64,000 bases of DNA from Pseudomonas sp. TH43 (GCF_016650635.1 NZ_JAEKFI010000004.1:2154501-2218500); one strand, 5' to 3'. Counted from the first letter of the stretch, positions 17,058-25,641 are shown. A program made the numbers and translations. Notes: generated from the sequence alone by a model not told the origin.

Positions 17058-18594
17058 GCAGCCTCCAGTGTTGCGCGGCGATGCGTTGCAGGCACAGGCG
17101 CAATTCGCCTTCCAGCGCGCGGTCTTCGATGACCGGCGGGAAGTCCTTGGCCAGTTCTGCGTGCATCGCCGCGAGCGATGGCGGCAGCGCTCGGGCGTCT
17201 TCGGCCTGGGCACGCAGCCACACGCCTTGATTGGCGGCGAGCAGAGTGGCGGCGGCGACCTGTTCGGTCAGCTCCAGCACACGGATCGCATCGCGGGCGG
17301 CGATGGTGCCCATGCTCACTTTGTCCTGGTTGTGGCACTCGGTGGAGCGCGAGAACACGCTGGCCGGCATGGTGTTTTTCAGCGCTTCGGCGGTCCACGC
17401 GCTGGTGCCGATCTGCACAGCCTTGAAGCCGTGGTTGAGCATCGCGCGATCCGCTGGCGCGCCGGAGAGGTTGCTCGGCAGACCATGGTTGTAGCGCTCG
17501 TCGACCAGCAGCGCGAGTTGCCGGTCGAGCAGGTCAGCGACGTTGGCCACCAGATTCTTCAGGCTGTCCATGGCGAACGCGATGTGGCCGCCATAGAAGT
17601 GCCCGCCGTGCAGCACGCGCTCGGCTTCGGCGTCGATGATCGGGTTGTCGTTGGCGCTGTTGAGTTCGGTTTCGATGAACGAACGCAGCCAGTTCAGGCT
17701 GTCGGCCAAGACGCCGAGCACGTGCGGCGCGCAACGCAGCGAGTAGCGATCCTGCAAACGGTGCAGCGGTGCGGTTGGCGCGTCGATGGCCAGATCCTTG
17801 CGCAACCATGCTGCGACCTGCATTTGCCCCGGGTGCGGTTTGGCGGCGAACAGACGCTCATCGAAGTGTTCGGGATTGCCTTGCAGCGCGACCACATTGA
17901 GCGCGGTGATGCGCGTGGCCAGTTGCAGCAGATAATCGGCGCGGGCGTAGGCGAGGCAGGCGAGACCGGTCATCACCGCCGTGCCGTTCATCAACGCCAG
18001 CGCTTCTTTCGGGCGCAATACCAGCGGCGTCCAGCCGAGTTCGCGGTGTACGTCGGCAGCCTGACGGCGCTCGCCACGGAACATTACTTCGCGCTCGCCC
18101 GAGAGGGTCGCGGCGACGTAGGACAGCGGCGTCAGATCGCCGCTGGCACCGACCGAACCTTCTTCAGGAATCAGCGGCAGAATGTCGTATTCAAGGAACG
18201 CGTGCAGGCGCTCCAGCAGCTCCACGCGCACCCCGGACACGCCGTGGCACAGCGACTGCAAACGTGCCGCCAGCACCGCACGGGTGGCTTGCGCGTCGAG
18301 CAGTTTGCCCAGCCCGCAACCATGAAAGGTGTAGAGGTGACGCGGCAACGCTTCGACGTGATGCAGCGGCACCGCGACCACGCAGGAATCGCCGTAACCG
18401 GTGGTCACGCCGTAGATCACGCCTTCCTTGTCCAGCAACGAATCAAGAAACCGCGCGCCCTTGGCGATGCGCTCGCGATAGTCGGCGTCGCTCTGTAATT
18501 GCACGGGTGCCTGACGGTTGGCCAGGGCCAGCACGTCTTCGATGCGCAAAGGGCGTTCGCCGAAGGTTACCGGCTCATGGGTTGGCGTGGTCAT
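17050..18594 (-). CDS. Aromatic amino acid ammonia-lyase (HAL/TAL/PAL family)
   Basis: A 514-residue lyase that eliminates ammonia from His, Tyr or Phe. The MIO prosthetic-group tripeptide Ala150-Ser151-Gly152 (SVGASGDLTPLSYVA) is intact, as are Tyr61 (YGVTTGYG), NPEHFDE...PHPGQ and NSANDNP. The substrate-selectivity pair aligned by eye is Phe90-His91, where HAL has Ser-His and R. sphaeroides TAL has His-Leu. Within a pigment cluster it most likely makes coumarate or cinnamate as the aryl starter, as in flexirubin clusters. Starts overlap with both neighbours. Confidence 0.9.
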   Translation of the reverse strand: MTTPTHEPVTFGERPLRIEDVLALANRQAPVQLQSDADYRERIAKGARFLDSLLDKEGVIYGVTTGYGDSCVVAVPLHHVEALPRHLYTFHGCGLGKLLDAQATRAVLAARLQSLCHGVSGVRVELLERLHAFLEYDILPLIPEEGSVGASGDLTPLSYVAATLSGEREVMFRGERRQAADVHRELGWTPLVLRPKEALALMNGTAVMTGLACLAYARADYLLQLATRITALNVVALQGNPEHFDERLFAAKPHPGQMQVAAWLRKDLAIDAPTAPLHRLQDRYSLRCAPHVLGVLADSLNWLRSFIETELNSANDNPIIDAEAERVLHGGHFYGGHIAFAMDSLKNLVANVADLLDRQLALLVDERYNHGLPSNLSGAPADRAMLNHGFKAVQIGTSAWTAEALKNTMPASVFSRSTECHNQDKVSMGTIAARDAIRVLELTEQVAAATLLAANQGVWLRAQAEDARALPPSLAAMHAELAKDFPPVIEDRALEGELRLCLQRIAAQHWRLHA

Positions 18595-19522
18595 CGGTCT
18601 TCCAGAAAGGGTAAAAGTTGAACCATTGTTGCGGCGCTTCGAGGCAATAGTGACTCAGACGCTGCGCATAGCGGGTGGCCCACTGATGAATGACCTGCTC
18701 GCGCTCGCTGCGCTTCCACACCACGGCGTCGGCGAAGGGTTCGAGGGTCAGGCGATAGTGGCCGTCCGGTTGTTTCAGGCACATCAGCAGATTGACCGGG
18801 CATTTCAGCAGGCCGGCCAGCAGCCACGGCCCTTGTGGGAACGGTGCGGGGTGGCCGAGAAAATCGACGGTCACGCTGCGTCCGCCGTGCAGCGGCACGC
18901 GGTCGCCGGCGATCGCCAGCCACTCGCCGCGCTCGAGGCGTTCGTGCAGTTGCAGCATGATCACCGGGTCGAGTTCGCTGACCTGAATCAGGCGCAGGTT
19001 GGTCGCGCCGGCCTCGCCCAGTAAACGGTTGAACTGCTCGGCGTGCTTGGTGTGTACCAGCACGTTCATGGTGACTTTTTCGCCGATCTCCGCCAGTGCC
19101 CGGCAGACTTCAAGGTTGCCCAGGTGTGCACCGACCAGCAGTTGCCCGCGACTGCCGCGCAACTGATTACGCAGCAGCGCCGGGTCGATGATTTCGATCT
19201 GTTCGATACGCAGCTTGCCATTCCATACGTCGAGCTTGTCGAGCATCGAATCGGCGAAAGCCATGAACTGGCCAAATACCCGCCAATGAGTCGGGCGCAA
19301 ATCTTCGCGTTGACTGCAGACGGCCAGCCGTTGCTGATACTGCCAAGCGCTACGGCGCGCCGTGCGGCCGAACAGGAAAAAGTACAGGACGATGCCGTAC
19401 AGCAACGGGCTGAGCAGACGCCGGCCAAGGACTTTGGCGGCGAACGCGGTGAATTTCATCAGCAGGAAACTGCCTCGCTCTTCGCGATCGGCCCAGTGCT
19501 TCTTGTCGGTCTCGGTCGTCAT
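18575..19522 (-). CDS. LpxL/HtrB-like lipid acyltransferase
   Basis: A 315-residue membrane-associated acyltransferase of the LpxL/LpxM superfamily. An N-terminal hydrophobic anchor (LLSPLLYGIVLYFFLFG) is followed by the H-x4-D/E type motif GAHLGNLEV and, downstream, GDRVPLHGGRSVTVDFLGHP and WFNFYPFW. It probably transfers an acyl or polyenoyl chain to a lipid. The ATG at 19522 overlaps the glycosyltransferase stop by 4 bp. In the E. coli cluster I recall ApeJ as a fused glycosyltransferase/acyltransferase; here the two halves are separate. Confidence 0.86.
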   Translation of the reverse strand: MTTETDKKHWADREERGSFLLMKFTAFAAKVLGRRLLSPLLYGIVLYFFLFGRTARRSAWQYQQRLAVCSQREDLRPTHWRVFGQFMAFADSMLDKLDVWNGKLRIEQIEIIDPALLRNQLRGSRGQLLVGAHLGNLEVCRALAEIGEKVTMNVLVHTKHAEQFNRLLGEAGATNLRLIQVSELDPVIMLQLHERLERGEWLAIAGDRVPLHGGRSVTVDFLGHPAPFPQGPWLLAGLLKCPVNLLMCLKQPDGHYRLTLEPFADAVVWKRSEREQVIHQWATRYAQRLSHYCLEAPQQWFNFYPFWKTDDHANP

Positions 19523-20253
19523 GCTCGCCACCGTCGCCAGAGGATCACCGGCAGGCGCAGGAGCATGCCGAAGAACAGTCGCGTGTGCATGCTCGAAATC
19601 AGCGCGTTGTCGTGGAACAGCCGAAAGTGCGACACACCGTCCAGCGGGTAATGCACGCTGGTTTGCAGCCAGCGCATCGACTGATTGCGCCACGCCAGAC
19701 GCACGAGAATGTCCGAGTCGAAATCCATGCGTTTGCCGACTTTCGCCGAGTCGATCACGGCCAGCGTCGGGGCCAGCGGGTAAACGCGAAAACCGCACAT
19801 CGAGTCGCGGATCTGCAGCGACAGCGTGTTGATCCACACCATCACGTGGGTCAGATAGCGCGCGTACAAACGGCCCTTCGGCACGCTTTCGTCGAACAGC
19901 GGATAACCGCAGATCATCGCTTCAGGGTGCGCACGGGACTCTGCGACAAAACGGGCGACATCGTGCAAATCGTGTTGGCCGTCGGCATCGACCTGCAAGG
20001 CATGACTGAAACCCAGTCGCGAAGCCTCGCGCAAACCGGTCATCACCGCTCCGCCCTTGCCTTGATTCACCGTGAGGCGCACCAGATAGACATTGTCACG
20101 CTCGGCCAGAGCATCAAGCACTTTCGCGCAGGATGGCGTGCTGGCGTCGTCCACCAGAATGCACGGCAATTCTTGCGCGAGCAGAGCGTCGACCACCGTG
20201 CCGATGGCCGTTTCATGGTTATAGACCGGGATCACTGCACAAGGGTTATGCAT
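19519..20253 (-). CDS. Glycosyltransferase family 2
   Basis: A 244-residue GT2 enzyme with a GT-A fold: AVIPVYNHETAIGTVV at the N-terminus, the nucleotide-binding LVDDAS, the DxD motif as QVDADGQHD, and no C-terminal membrane anchors. It resembles the dolichol-phosphate-sugar synthase-like enzymes of APE and flexirubin clusters. The ATG at 20253, with GGGGA upstream, overlaps the ligase gene end by 8 bp. It likely glycosylates the lipid carrier or dialkylresorcinol-type anchor of the pigment. Confidence 0.88.
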   Translation of the reverse strand: MHNPCAVIPVYNHETAIGTVVDALLAQELPCILVDDASTPSCAKVLDALAERDNVYLVRLTVNQGKGGAVMTGLREASRLGFSHALQVDADGQHDLHDVARFVAESRAHPEAMICGYPLFDESVPKGRLYARYLTHVMVWINTLSLQIRDSMCGFRVYPLAPTLAVIDSAKVGKRMDFDSDILVRLAWRNQSMRWLQTSVHYPLDGVSHFRLFHDNALISSMHTRLFFGMLLRLPVILWRRWRA

Positions 20254-21925
20254 CGCCAGTCCCCAGAAGAATTCGGCCGCTGGAGCAGGTCGCGGTGTCG
20301 TTGCGGTAGGCGAAATACAGTTTGCTGCGCTCGGGATCGAAACGCAGGTGCAGCTGGATTTCATCGCCGGGGCGCACCAGTTGCTGAAACTTCAGCACTT
20401 CCATACCAGCGAACGGGCCACTGAGGTTCAGCAGTTGCCGACCGAGGTTCAGCGCCCATTCGACCTGCACCACGCCGGGCAACACCGGGGCTTTGGGAAA
20501 GTGACCGCTGAAATAGGCCAGGTCCGGCGGCACGCTCAGTTGCAGGCTCCATTCACCGTCGGTTTCGAGTTGCGCCAACACTTCGGGGGTTTTCGGACGA
20601 TCAGCGATGAGCAGCGCCTCGACGTCAGCCTGAGGCAATTTGCCTTGGCTGTTCAGCGGCAATTGCCGCAGCAGACGCCAGCGCCGTGGCAGCGCGAGGG
20701 CTTCGCAATGTTGGCTGAGATGCCTGCGCAGGCTTTCGGTCAGGCTGCGACGCCCGTGCTCACGCAGCGCAAACAGGCCCGAAACGCTGAGCACCAGTAC
20801 GGCGCCGAGGGAGGCACGGTTTTCCTGCACCACGCCCATGCGCGCTTCAGCCACCCAATCGTGAGCGACCAGGGCTTGTTCAAGCATTGGCAGGGAAATG
20901 CGCTTCTCTTCAAGTTTGACGATCCGGTCCAGCCGCCCGAGCAGCTCGAAGCGACCATCGGCGGCGATGCGCGCAGCATCGGCGGTGTGTTCGACATGGC
21001 CGTTGGGCAGGTAGGGCGAGGCGATGAGCAACGCGCCATCGTTATCCTGACTCAACTCGACGTCAGCGAACGGTTGCCACAGACTTTCACCCTGACGCCA
21101 GGCGATACCGCCGGTTTCCGAACTGCCAAGGATTTCTGTCGGCCACTGCTGCAAGCGCTGATGCAGGCTCTGCGCGGCTTCAAGCGGCAACGCGCCGCCG
21201 GAGGAAAACACCCGGCGCACGGCGCTCAGGGCGGGCCAGTCGAGATTGTCGCCCATGCGCTTGAGCAACGCCGGGCTGGCGATCCAGGCGAAGGCCGGAT
21301 GTTCGCGGCTGGCGCGCTGCAGGTCTTCAGGAAATGCCAATTGCTTGCGCACGAACGGGCGCCCGGCGCACAGCGGCCATAGCACCCGAAACAGCAGACC
21401 GTAGATGTGCTGGGTGGCGACACTGCCGATGATGCACGCTTCGCCAAGATCGGCGCCCCACAGTTGCTCCAGCGCTTCGACCTCGTTGGCCAGTTGGCGC
21501 AGGGTCTTGTCGATGCGTTTCGGTTCGCCACTGGAGCCGGAAGTGCACAGACTCAGTTGGCACTGATCGAGATCCAGTTCGGCGCCGGGTAATGCCGGCT
21601 GAAGAAAGTCATGCAAGTGACGATCATCGCTGTGATCGGTCAGCCACAGGTCGACGTCACCCGACCAGCGAGCGCGGGTCTGTGGCTGCAAATCGGAAGG
21701 CAGCAACACGCTGACGCCTGCTCGCCAGGCCCCGAGCAGAGCAATGGCCAGTTCAGCGGCATCTTCCAGATGCAGCGCCAAACGCTGCACGCCCTGCGCT
21801 TGCAGGCCGGCGGCAACGCTCAACGCCTGCTCGCGCAATTGCGCGTGATCGAGGGCCGGTGCGTGGCTGATCGCCCGCGCCGGCAGCGCCTTGAGCAACA
21901 GCTGCTCAAGTTTTATCCAGTTCAT
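20246..21925 (-). CDS. Fusion of AMP-dependent acyl-ACP ligase (ApeH-like) and hotdog dehydratase (ApeI-like)
   Basis: A 559-residue two-domain protein. Residues 1 to about 445 are an adenylating ligase that would load the aryl acid on ACP: P-loop CTSGSSGEPKRI, SSETGGI, DGRFELLGRLDRIVKLEEKR, and the C-terminal catalytic-lysine region NSQGKLPQ. Residues 456-559 are a FabZ/ApeI-like hotdog domain with catalytic His475 in FSGHFPKAPVLPGVVQVEWA. In the E. coli system these are separate proteins, ApeH and ApeI. The ATG at 21925 has GAGG upstream and overlaps the preceding stop by 4 bp. Confidence 0.88.
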   Translation of the reverse strand: MNWIKLEQLLLKALPARAISHAPALDHAQLREQALSVAAGLQAQGVQRLALHLEDAAELAIALLGAWRAGVSVLLPSDLQPQTRARWSGDVDLWLTDHSDDRHLHDFLQPALPGAELDLDQCQLSLCTSGSSGEPKRIDKTLRQLANEVEALEQLWGADLGEACIIGSVATQHIYGLLFRVLWPLCAGRPFVRKQLAFPEDLQRASREHPAFAWIASPALLKRMGDNLDWPALSAVRRVFSSGGALPLEAAQSLHQRLQQWPTEILGSSETGGIAWRQGESLWQPFADVELSQDNDGALLIASPYLPNGHVEHTADAARIAADGRFELLGRLDRIVKLEEKRISLPMLEQALVAHDWVAEARMGVVQENRASLGAVLVLSVSGLFALREHGRRSLTESLRRHLSQHCEALALPRRWRLLRQLPLNSQGKLPQADVEALLIADRPKTPEVLAQLETDGEWSLQLSVPPDLAYFSGHFPKAPVLPGVVQVEWALNLGRQLLNLSGPFAGMEVLKFQQLVRPGDEIQLHLRFDPERSKLYFAYRNDTATCSSGRILLGTGDA

Positions 21926-22467
21926 GTACGGCCTCTTACCCGTTGTCGTATCAGCCATTCAATGGCAAACATCAGGCCGATCAATCCATAGGAGATCAGG
22001 CCGGTGTACAACATCCACCAATTCAGCGGCGCCCACAGGGTCAGCAGGGCGGCGCACAAACCGTTGCAGAAGAAAAACACGCTCCAGGCCACCGTGACCT
22101 TTCGGGTGTAGCGAATCGCAATGTCCGGCAGTTCCGGCTCGCGCAACCGCGCGAGTCGCTCGACCATTGGCGGGCCGTATTTCAGGCTCAGGCCGAACAG
22201 CACCAGCATGAAGCCGCTGATCAGCACCGGATACCAGCGCAGCAACAGTGGACTGTCGAATACCGCCAGTAACAGACAGAAGACGATCGCCACGCAGGCC
22301 ATCCACAGGCTGCCGGGTTTGCGTTCGCCGGTCAGCGCCCGCGCCAGCCACAAGCTGCCCAGCAGCAGGCCGAATTGCCACGGAGCGAAGTGCTCCATGC
22401 CGAAATACACCGCAAAGGGGTAAAGCAGACCGGCCAGCAGCAGGCCGAGGCCGATCAATCGGCTCAT
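21922..22467 (-). CDS. apeG: COG4648-type integral membrane protein (ApeG-like)
   Basis: A 181-residue inner-membrane protein with about six hydrophobic segments (for example LIGLGLLLAGLLYPFAVYFG and VTVAWSVFFFCNGLCAALLT) and a short basic C-terminus. Such proteins sit between the ACPs and the ligase in APE clusters. The biochemical role is unknown. It overlaps both neighbours by 4 bp. Confidence 0.82.
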   Translation of the reverse strand: MSRLIGLGLLLAGLLYPFAVYFGMEHFAPWQFGLLLGSLWLARALTGERKPGSLWMACVAIVFCLLLAVFDSPLLLRWYPVLISGFMLVLFGLSLKYGPPMVERLARLREPELPDIAIRYTRKVTVAWSVFFFCNGLCAALLTLWAPLNWWMLYTGLISYGLIGLMFAIEWLIRQRVRGRT

Positions 22468-22718
22468 GCGGCCGGTTGAGCCAGACGATAGACCGCCTCG
22501 ACCACGTCACCGACAGTGCGCACCGATTTGAATTCTTCGGCAGCGATTTTCTTGCCGGTCTGACGCTTGATGTGATCGATCAGGTCGACCGCATCGATGC
22601 TGTCGATTTCCAGATCCTGATACAGATTGGACTCCAGGCTCACACGCGCCGGATCGAGTTCGAACAGCTCGACCAGGGCATCGCGCAGGGTGTTGAAAAT
22701 GTCTTCACGAGTTTGCAT
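22464..22718 (-). CDS. apeF: Acyl carrier protein (ApeF-like)
   Basis: An 84-residue ACP. The phosphopantetheine attachment site is Ser40 in the motif IDSIDAVDLIDHI. It is acidic with the expected four-helix length. It is the second of two tandem ACP genes and is 4 bp overlapped with apeG. In the known system the two ACPs differ in which step they serve; which does what here is not evident. Confidence 0.92.
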   Translation of the reverse strand: MQTREDIFNTLRDALVELFELDPARVSLESNLYQDLEIDSIDAVDLIDHIKRQTGKKIAAEEFKSVRTVGDVVEAVYRLAQPAA

Positions 22719-22727
22719 GGTCCGGTC

Positions 22728-22988
22728 TCAAGCTGCCTGTTTTGCCGTGACGAACGCCGCAAGGCTCGCCACGTTGGTGAAATGGTTGCGGGTGTCTTTG
22801 GCGTCGGCGTCGATCTTGATGCCGTACTTTTTCTGGATCGCCAGACCCAGTTCCAGCGCGTCGACAGAATCCAGGCCCAGGCCTTCGCCGAACAGCGTCT
22901 GCTCGTCGCCGATGTCGTCGACGCTGATGTCTTCGAGGCCGAGGGCGTCGATGATCAGCGTTTTAATGTCACGATTCAGATCGCTCAT
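22728..22988 (-). CDS. apeE: Acyl carrier protein (ApeE-like)
   Basis: An 86-residue ACP with the phosphopantetheine site at Ser41 (LGLDSVDALELGLA). The ATG at 22988 lies inside the end of the acyltransferase gene (20-bp overlap). It differs from the neighbouring ACP in the helix II surface (DALELGLAIQKKYG versus DAVDLIDHIKRQTG), which suggests distinct partners. Confidence 0.92.
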   Translation of the reverse strand: MSDLNRDIKTLIIDALGLEDISVDDIGDEQTLFGEGLGLDSVDALELGLAIQKKYGIKIDADAKDTRNHFTNVASLAAFVTAKQAA

Positions 22989-23778
22989 CTTCGGCGAGCT
23001 CCTTAATAAAGTAAGAGTGCAAATAATCGTTGAGCTTGCGCGAGGCTTGCGGTGCAGGCCCCTGCGCGGCAAAGGTCTGTGGGTCTATATCGGCCCCGAC
23101 CTGAAAACTGAAGTGCACGCGGCGATTGGGGATCCGATACCACGGTTCGGCTTTGGTCAGCGTGGTCGGGTTGACCTTGATGATCACTGGCGTGAGGATT
23201 TTCGCACCGCGCAGGGCAATCGCCGCCGCGCCCCGATGAAAGGCTGGCGCCTGCCCCGGCTGGGTGCGCGTGCCTTCGGGGAAAATGATCAGAGTCTGGC
23301 CGTTTTGCAGGGACTCGGCGGCGGCATCGAGCATGTCCATGCTGCCGTCGTTGCTGATGTATTCGGTGCTGCGCAGCGGGCCACGGGTGAAGGGGTTTTC
23401 CCAGAGGCTTTTCTTCACCACGCAATTGGCCTGGCGCACCAGGCCGATAAGAAACACCACGTCGATCAGCGACGGGTGGTTGGCGATGATCATCTGCCCA
23501 GGACGGCCCAAGCGCTCGGCGCCTTGAATGTCGTAGGTCAGCACACCGGTGCGGGCCATGAACCGTACGAAAAACCAGAACAGGCGACTGACTGTCTGCC
23601 TTGCGCGTTGGCGATGTTTCAGCGCATCACCGGGCAGGCAGCCAAGCAGCGGAAACACCAGCACACGCAGGCACAGCCCGCCAAGCCCGAACAGCGCGAA
23701 GCTGGCGGCGGTGGCGAGCAGGCGCCAGTAATAGGCGTCGCGGTGTTTCTCGGTCACGGGTTGCGTTGCCAAGTCCAT
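22969..23778 (-). CDS. apeD: 1-acyl-glycerol-3-phosphate acyltransferase-like protein (ApeD-like)
   Basis: A 269-residue PlsC-family acyltransferase with an N-terminal membrane segment (LLATAASFALFGLGGLCLRV), the catalytic H-x4-D motif in ANHPSLIDVVF, and the substrate motif FPEGTRT. It probably attaches the polyene or a fatty acyl chain to a glycerol-type lipid. It overlaps the chain-length factor gene by 25 bp. The ATG at 23778 is the start giving a normal PlsC N-terminus. Confidence 0.88.
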   Translation of the reverse strand: MDLATQPVTEKHRDAYYWRLLATAASFALFGLGGLCLRVLVFPLLGCLPGDALKHRQRARQTVSRLFWFFVRFMARTGVLTYDIQGAERLGRPGQMIIANHPSLIDVVFLIGLVRQANCVVKKSLWENPFTRGPLRSTEYISNDGSMDMLDAAAESLQNGQTLIIFPEGTRTQPGQAPAFHRGAAAIALRGAKILTPVIIKVNPTTLTKAEPWYRIPNRRVHFSFQVGADIDPQTFAAQGPAPQASRKLNDYLHSYFIKELAEDERSES

Positions 23779-24479
23779 AGACGGTTTTTCCAGGCATGTT
23801 GGCAAAGGGGTTGCTGGCCGAGCAGGGCGCGCAGCAGGTTGAGCGCGTGAGGCCATTGCGTTTTGGACAGTGCTTCTGTGGTGCTGTTCAGGGTCAGCCG
23901 CCAGTCGGTACCGGGGGTGAGCAGCAGGCCGACGGCGTAGGGGAACGGTACATCGTCGATCCACTGTGAATAGGCGGCGGGTGGTTGTTCTTCGCTGATC
24001 ACCAGCAGTACCGCAGGTGCGCCTTCATTGAGCAGCGCTGCGGCTTCCAGCATGCCGTGCTCGAGGCCGTCGCCAGCCGCGGCGAGGGCGGTCATTTCGC
24101 TGGTTTCGCCGCGCATGATCGACCACAGGCCAATGATCGCGTTGTGCACGGAAAGGCTGAACTGAGTCGGTGACAGCGGCTGCTCGGTTGCCAGATCGCT
24201 GAGGATCTCGTAGGTGCGTGGGGTTTCGCCATGTCGAGAGACGAACACCAGCGGCAGGTTCTCCCGTCCGTCGGCCAGCGGCCAGCCAACACTGAACGCC
24301 ATGCGTGCCAGGCGACTGAGACGGCGGCGTTGCATGGCCGGCAAGAACGACACATCGGGCGCGGCATCACTGCTCTGGAGCACGACTGGCTGTCGGCTCC
24401 AGGCCTGCCAGTCGTCCACGCTGTCGAGCCCCGGGGCCCACGCGCGCCATTGGGCGATGTTGAAGTTGATCACGGACAT
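23754..24479 (-). CDS. apeC: Beta-ketoacyl synthase-like chain length factor (ApeC-like)
   Basis: A 241-residue truncated ketosynthase-like protein of the type annotated as KS chain length factor. It lacks the catalytic cysteine motif: the equivalent region SVHNAIIGLWSIMRGE matches the N-terminal ketoacyl-synthase half without ACTS. In the E. coli system ApeC pairs with ApeO. It is the first gene of the operon, with its ATG about 90 bases from the predicted transcription start. Confidence 0.85.
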   Translation of the reverse strand: MSVINFNIAQWRAWAPGLDSVDDWQAWSRQPVVLQSSDAAPDVSFLPAMQRRRLSRLARMAFSVGWPLADGRENLPLVFVSRHGETPRTYEILSDLATEQPLSPTQFSLSVHNAIIGLWSIMRGETSEMTALAAAGDGLEHGMLEAAALLNEGAPAVLLVISEEQPPAAYSQWIDDVPFPYAVGLLLTPGTDWRLTLNSTTEALSKTQWPHALNLLRALLGQQPLCQHAWKNRLWTWQRNP

Positions 24480-24577
24480 TCATCCCGCCCCTGCGGGCTT
24501 TCATTGACGCTATGGAGTCGCCAGAGCTGGGCTGACTTTGCTGAACGTAGCGTCGCGCTTGGCGCTGAGTGGCGCGC

Positions 24578-24606
24578 ATTATCCCGGTGAGACGGGTGTG
24601 TAGCAA
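24578..24606 (-). promoter_or_regulatory. Candidate sigma-70 promoter of the APE operon
   Basis: Read on the minus strand, TTGCTA (24606-24601) and GATAAT (24583-24578) are separated by exactly 17 bp. The predicted transcription start is near 24571, leaving a leader of about 90 nt before apeC. Found by eye only. Confidence 0.45.
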
Positions 24607-24614
24607 ATGTTGGT

Positions 24615-24637
24615 TACATTTTGTGCAGTGAAATGTA
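24615..24637. promoter_or_regulatory. Inverted repeat upstream of the APE promoter, candidate operator
   Basis: TACATTT-N9-AAATGTA is a perfect 7-bp inverted repeat whose near edge is 9 bp from the proposed -35 hexamer of the APE promoter. Its size fits a dimeric regulator. No regulator gene lies in the cluster. Confidence 0.45.
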
Positions 24638-24845
24638 CTGAGTGGTTCGTGGAAAAGCTGTCATATGGCCATTATCCAGATTGGCAGAGGCTTGTCTGTC
24701 GGCCGTCTCGCTGATCAATGGCAGTTTTTACGCCGTCGGCCTGGGGATATTTACACCTGACCTTGTAGTCCATGTCCGTGAAGGTAGCGAAGCGAGGTCG
24801 CGCGCATCTACACTCGGTCATTCTTTGATACACGGAGGTTTTGTC

Positions 24846-25616
24846 ATGCGGCGCGTGGTGTTCAATCAGAAAGGTGGCGTAGGTAAATCCAGCATTGCCT
24901 GCAATCTGGCGGCGGTCAGCGCCAGCGAGGGTTATCGCACGCTGTTGGTGGATCTCGATGCGCAGGCCAACTCCACTCAGTATCTGACCGGGCTCACTGG
25001 CGACGACATCCCGATGGGGATTGCCGATTTTTTCAAGCAGACGCTGTCCTCGGGACCGTTCTCGAAGAAGAATCAGGCAGACATCTACGAAACACCGTTC
25101 GACAACCTGCACATCATCACGGCGACCGCCGAGTTGGCCGACTTGCAGCCCAAGCTTGAGGCCAAGCACAAGATCAACAAGTTGCGGAAGTTGCTTGATG
25201 AGCTGTCCGAAGACTACGACCGAATTTACCTCGATACGCCGCCGGCGCTGAATTTCTATGCGGTATCAGCGCTGATTGCCGCTGATCGTGTGCTCATTCC
25301 CTTCGATTGCGACAGCTTCTCGCGCCAAGCCTTGTACGGCTTGCTTGCGGAAATCGAAGAATTGAAAGAAGACCACAACGAAGGTCTGGAAGTTGAAGGC
25401 ATCGTGGTCAACCAATTCCAGGCCCGCGCCAGTCTGCCGCAGCAAATTCTTGATGAGTTGATTGCCGAAGGTTTGCCGGTGCTGCCGGTGTACCTGACCA
25501 GTTCAGTGCGTATGCGTGAATCACACCAGGCCAATACGCCGTTGATTCACCTTGATCCGCGACACAAGTTGACCCAGCAATTCGTCGAGCTGCACAACCT
25601 GCTCGAAGACCACTGA
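24846..25616 (+). CDS. ParA-family ATPase, orphan
   Basis: A 256-residue P-loop ATPase of the ParA/Soj family. The deviant Walker A motif KGGVGKSS is at residues 9-16; the Walker A' lies at VDLDAQANS and Walker B at IYLDTPPAL. The ATG at 24846 has GGAGG eleven bases upstream; an in-frame ATG at 24642 is too far from any site and adds unrelated sequence. No parB or parS-like site is visible beside it. It may position a protein complex rather than DNA. It is divergent from the APE operon. Confidence 0.88.
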   Translation: MRRVVFNQKGGVGKSSIACNLAAVSASEGYRTLLVDLDAQANSTQYLTGLTGDDIPMGIADFFKQTLSSGPFSKKNQADIYETPFDNLHIITATAELADLQPKLEAKHKINKLRKLLDELSEDYDRIYLDTPPALNFYAVSALIAADRVLIPFDCDSFSRQALYGLLAEIEELKEDHNEGLEVEGIVVNQFQARASLPQQILDELIAEGLPVLPVYLTSSVRMRESHQANTPLIHLDPRHKLTQQFVELHNLLEDH

Positions 25617-25641
25617 TCCCCCGGATTGCACCCAACCTACC

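Larger units (their letters stand above)
24480..24845. other. Intergenic control region between apeC and parA
   Basis: A 366-bp gap between divergent genes. It contains a candidate sigma-70 promoter for the APE operon, a 7-9-7 inverted repeat and the parA ribosome site GGAGG near 24833. The open frame upstream of parA (from 24642) has no coding-like features and is not taken as a gene. Confidence 0.6.

Noticed and set aside
24642..24845. N-terminal extension of ParA from 24642
   Set aside because: ParA proteins begin a few residues before the Walker A motif; the strong ribosome site is directly before 24846.
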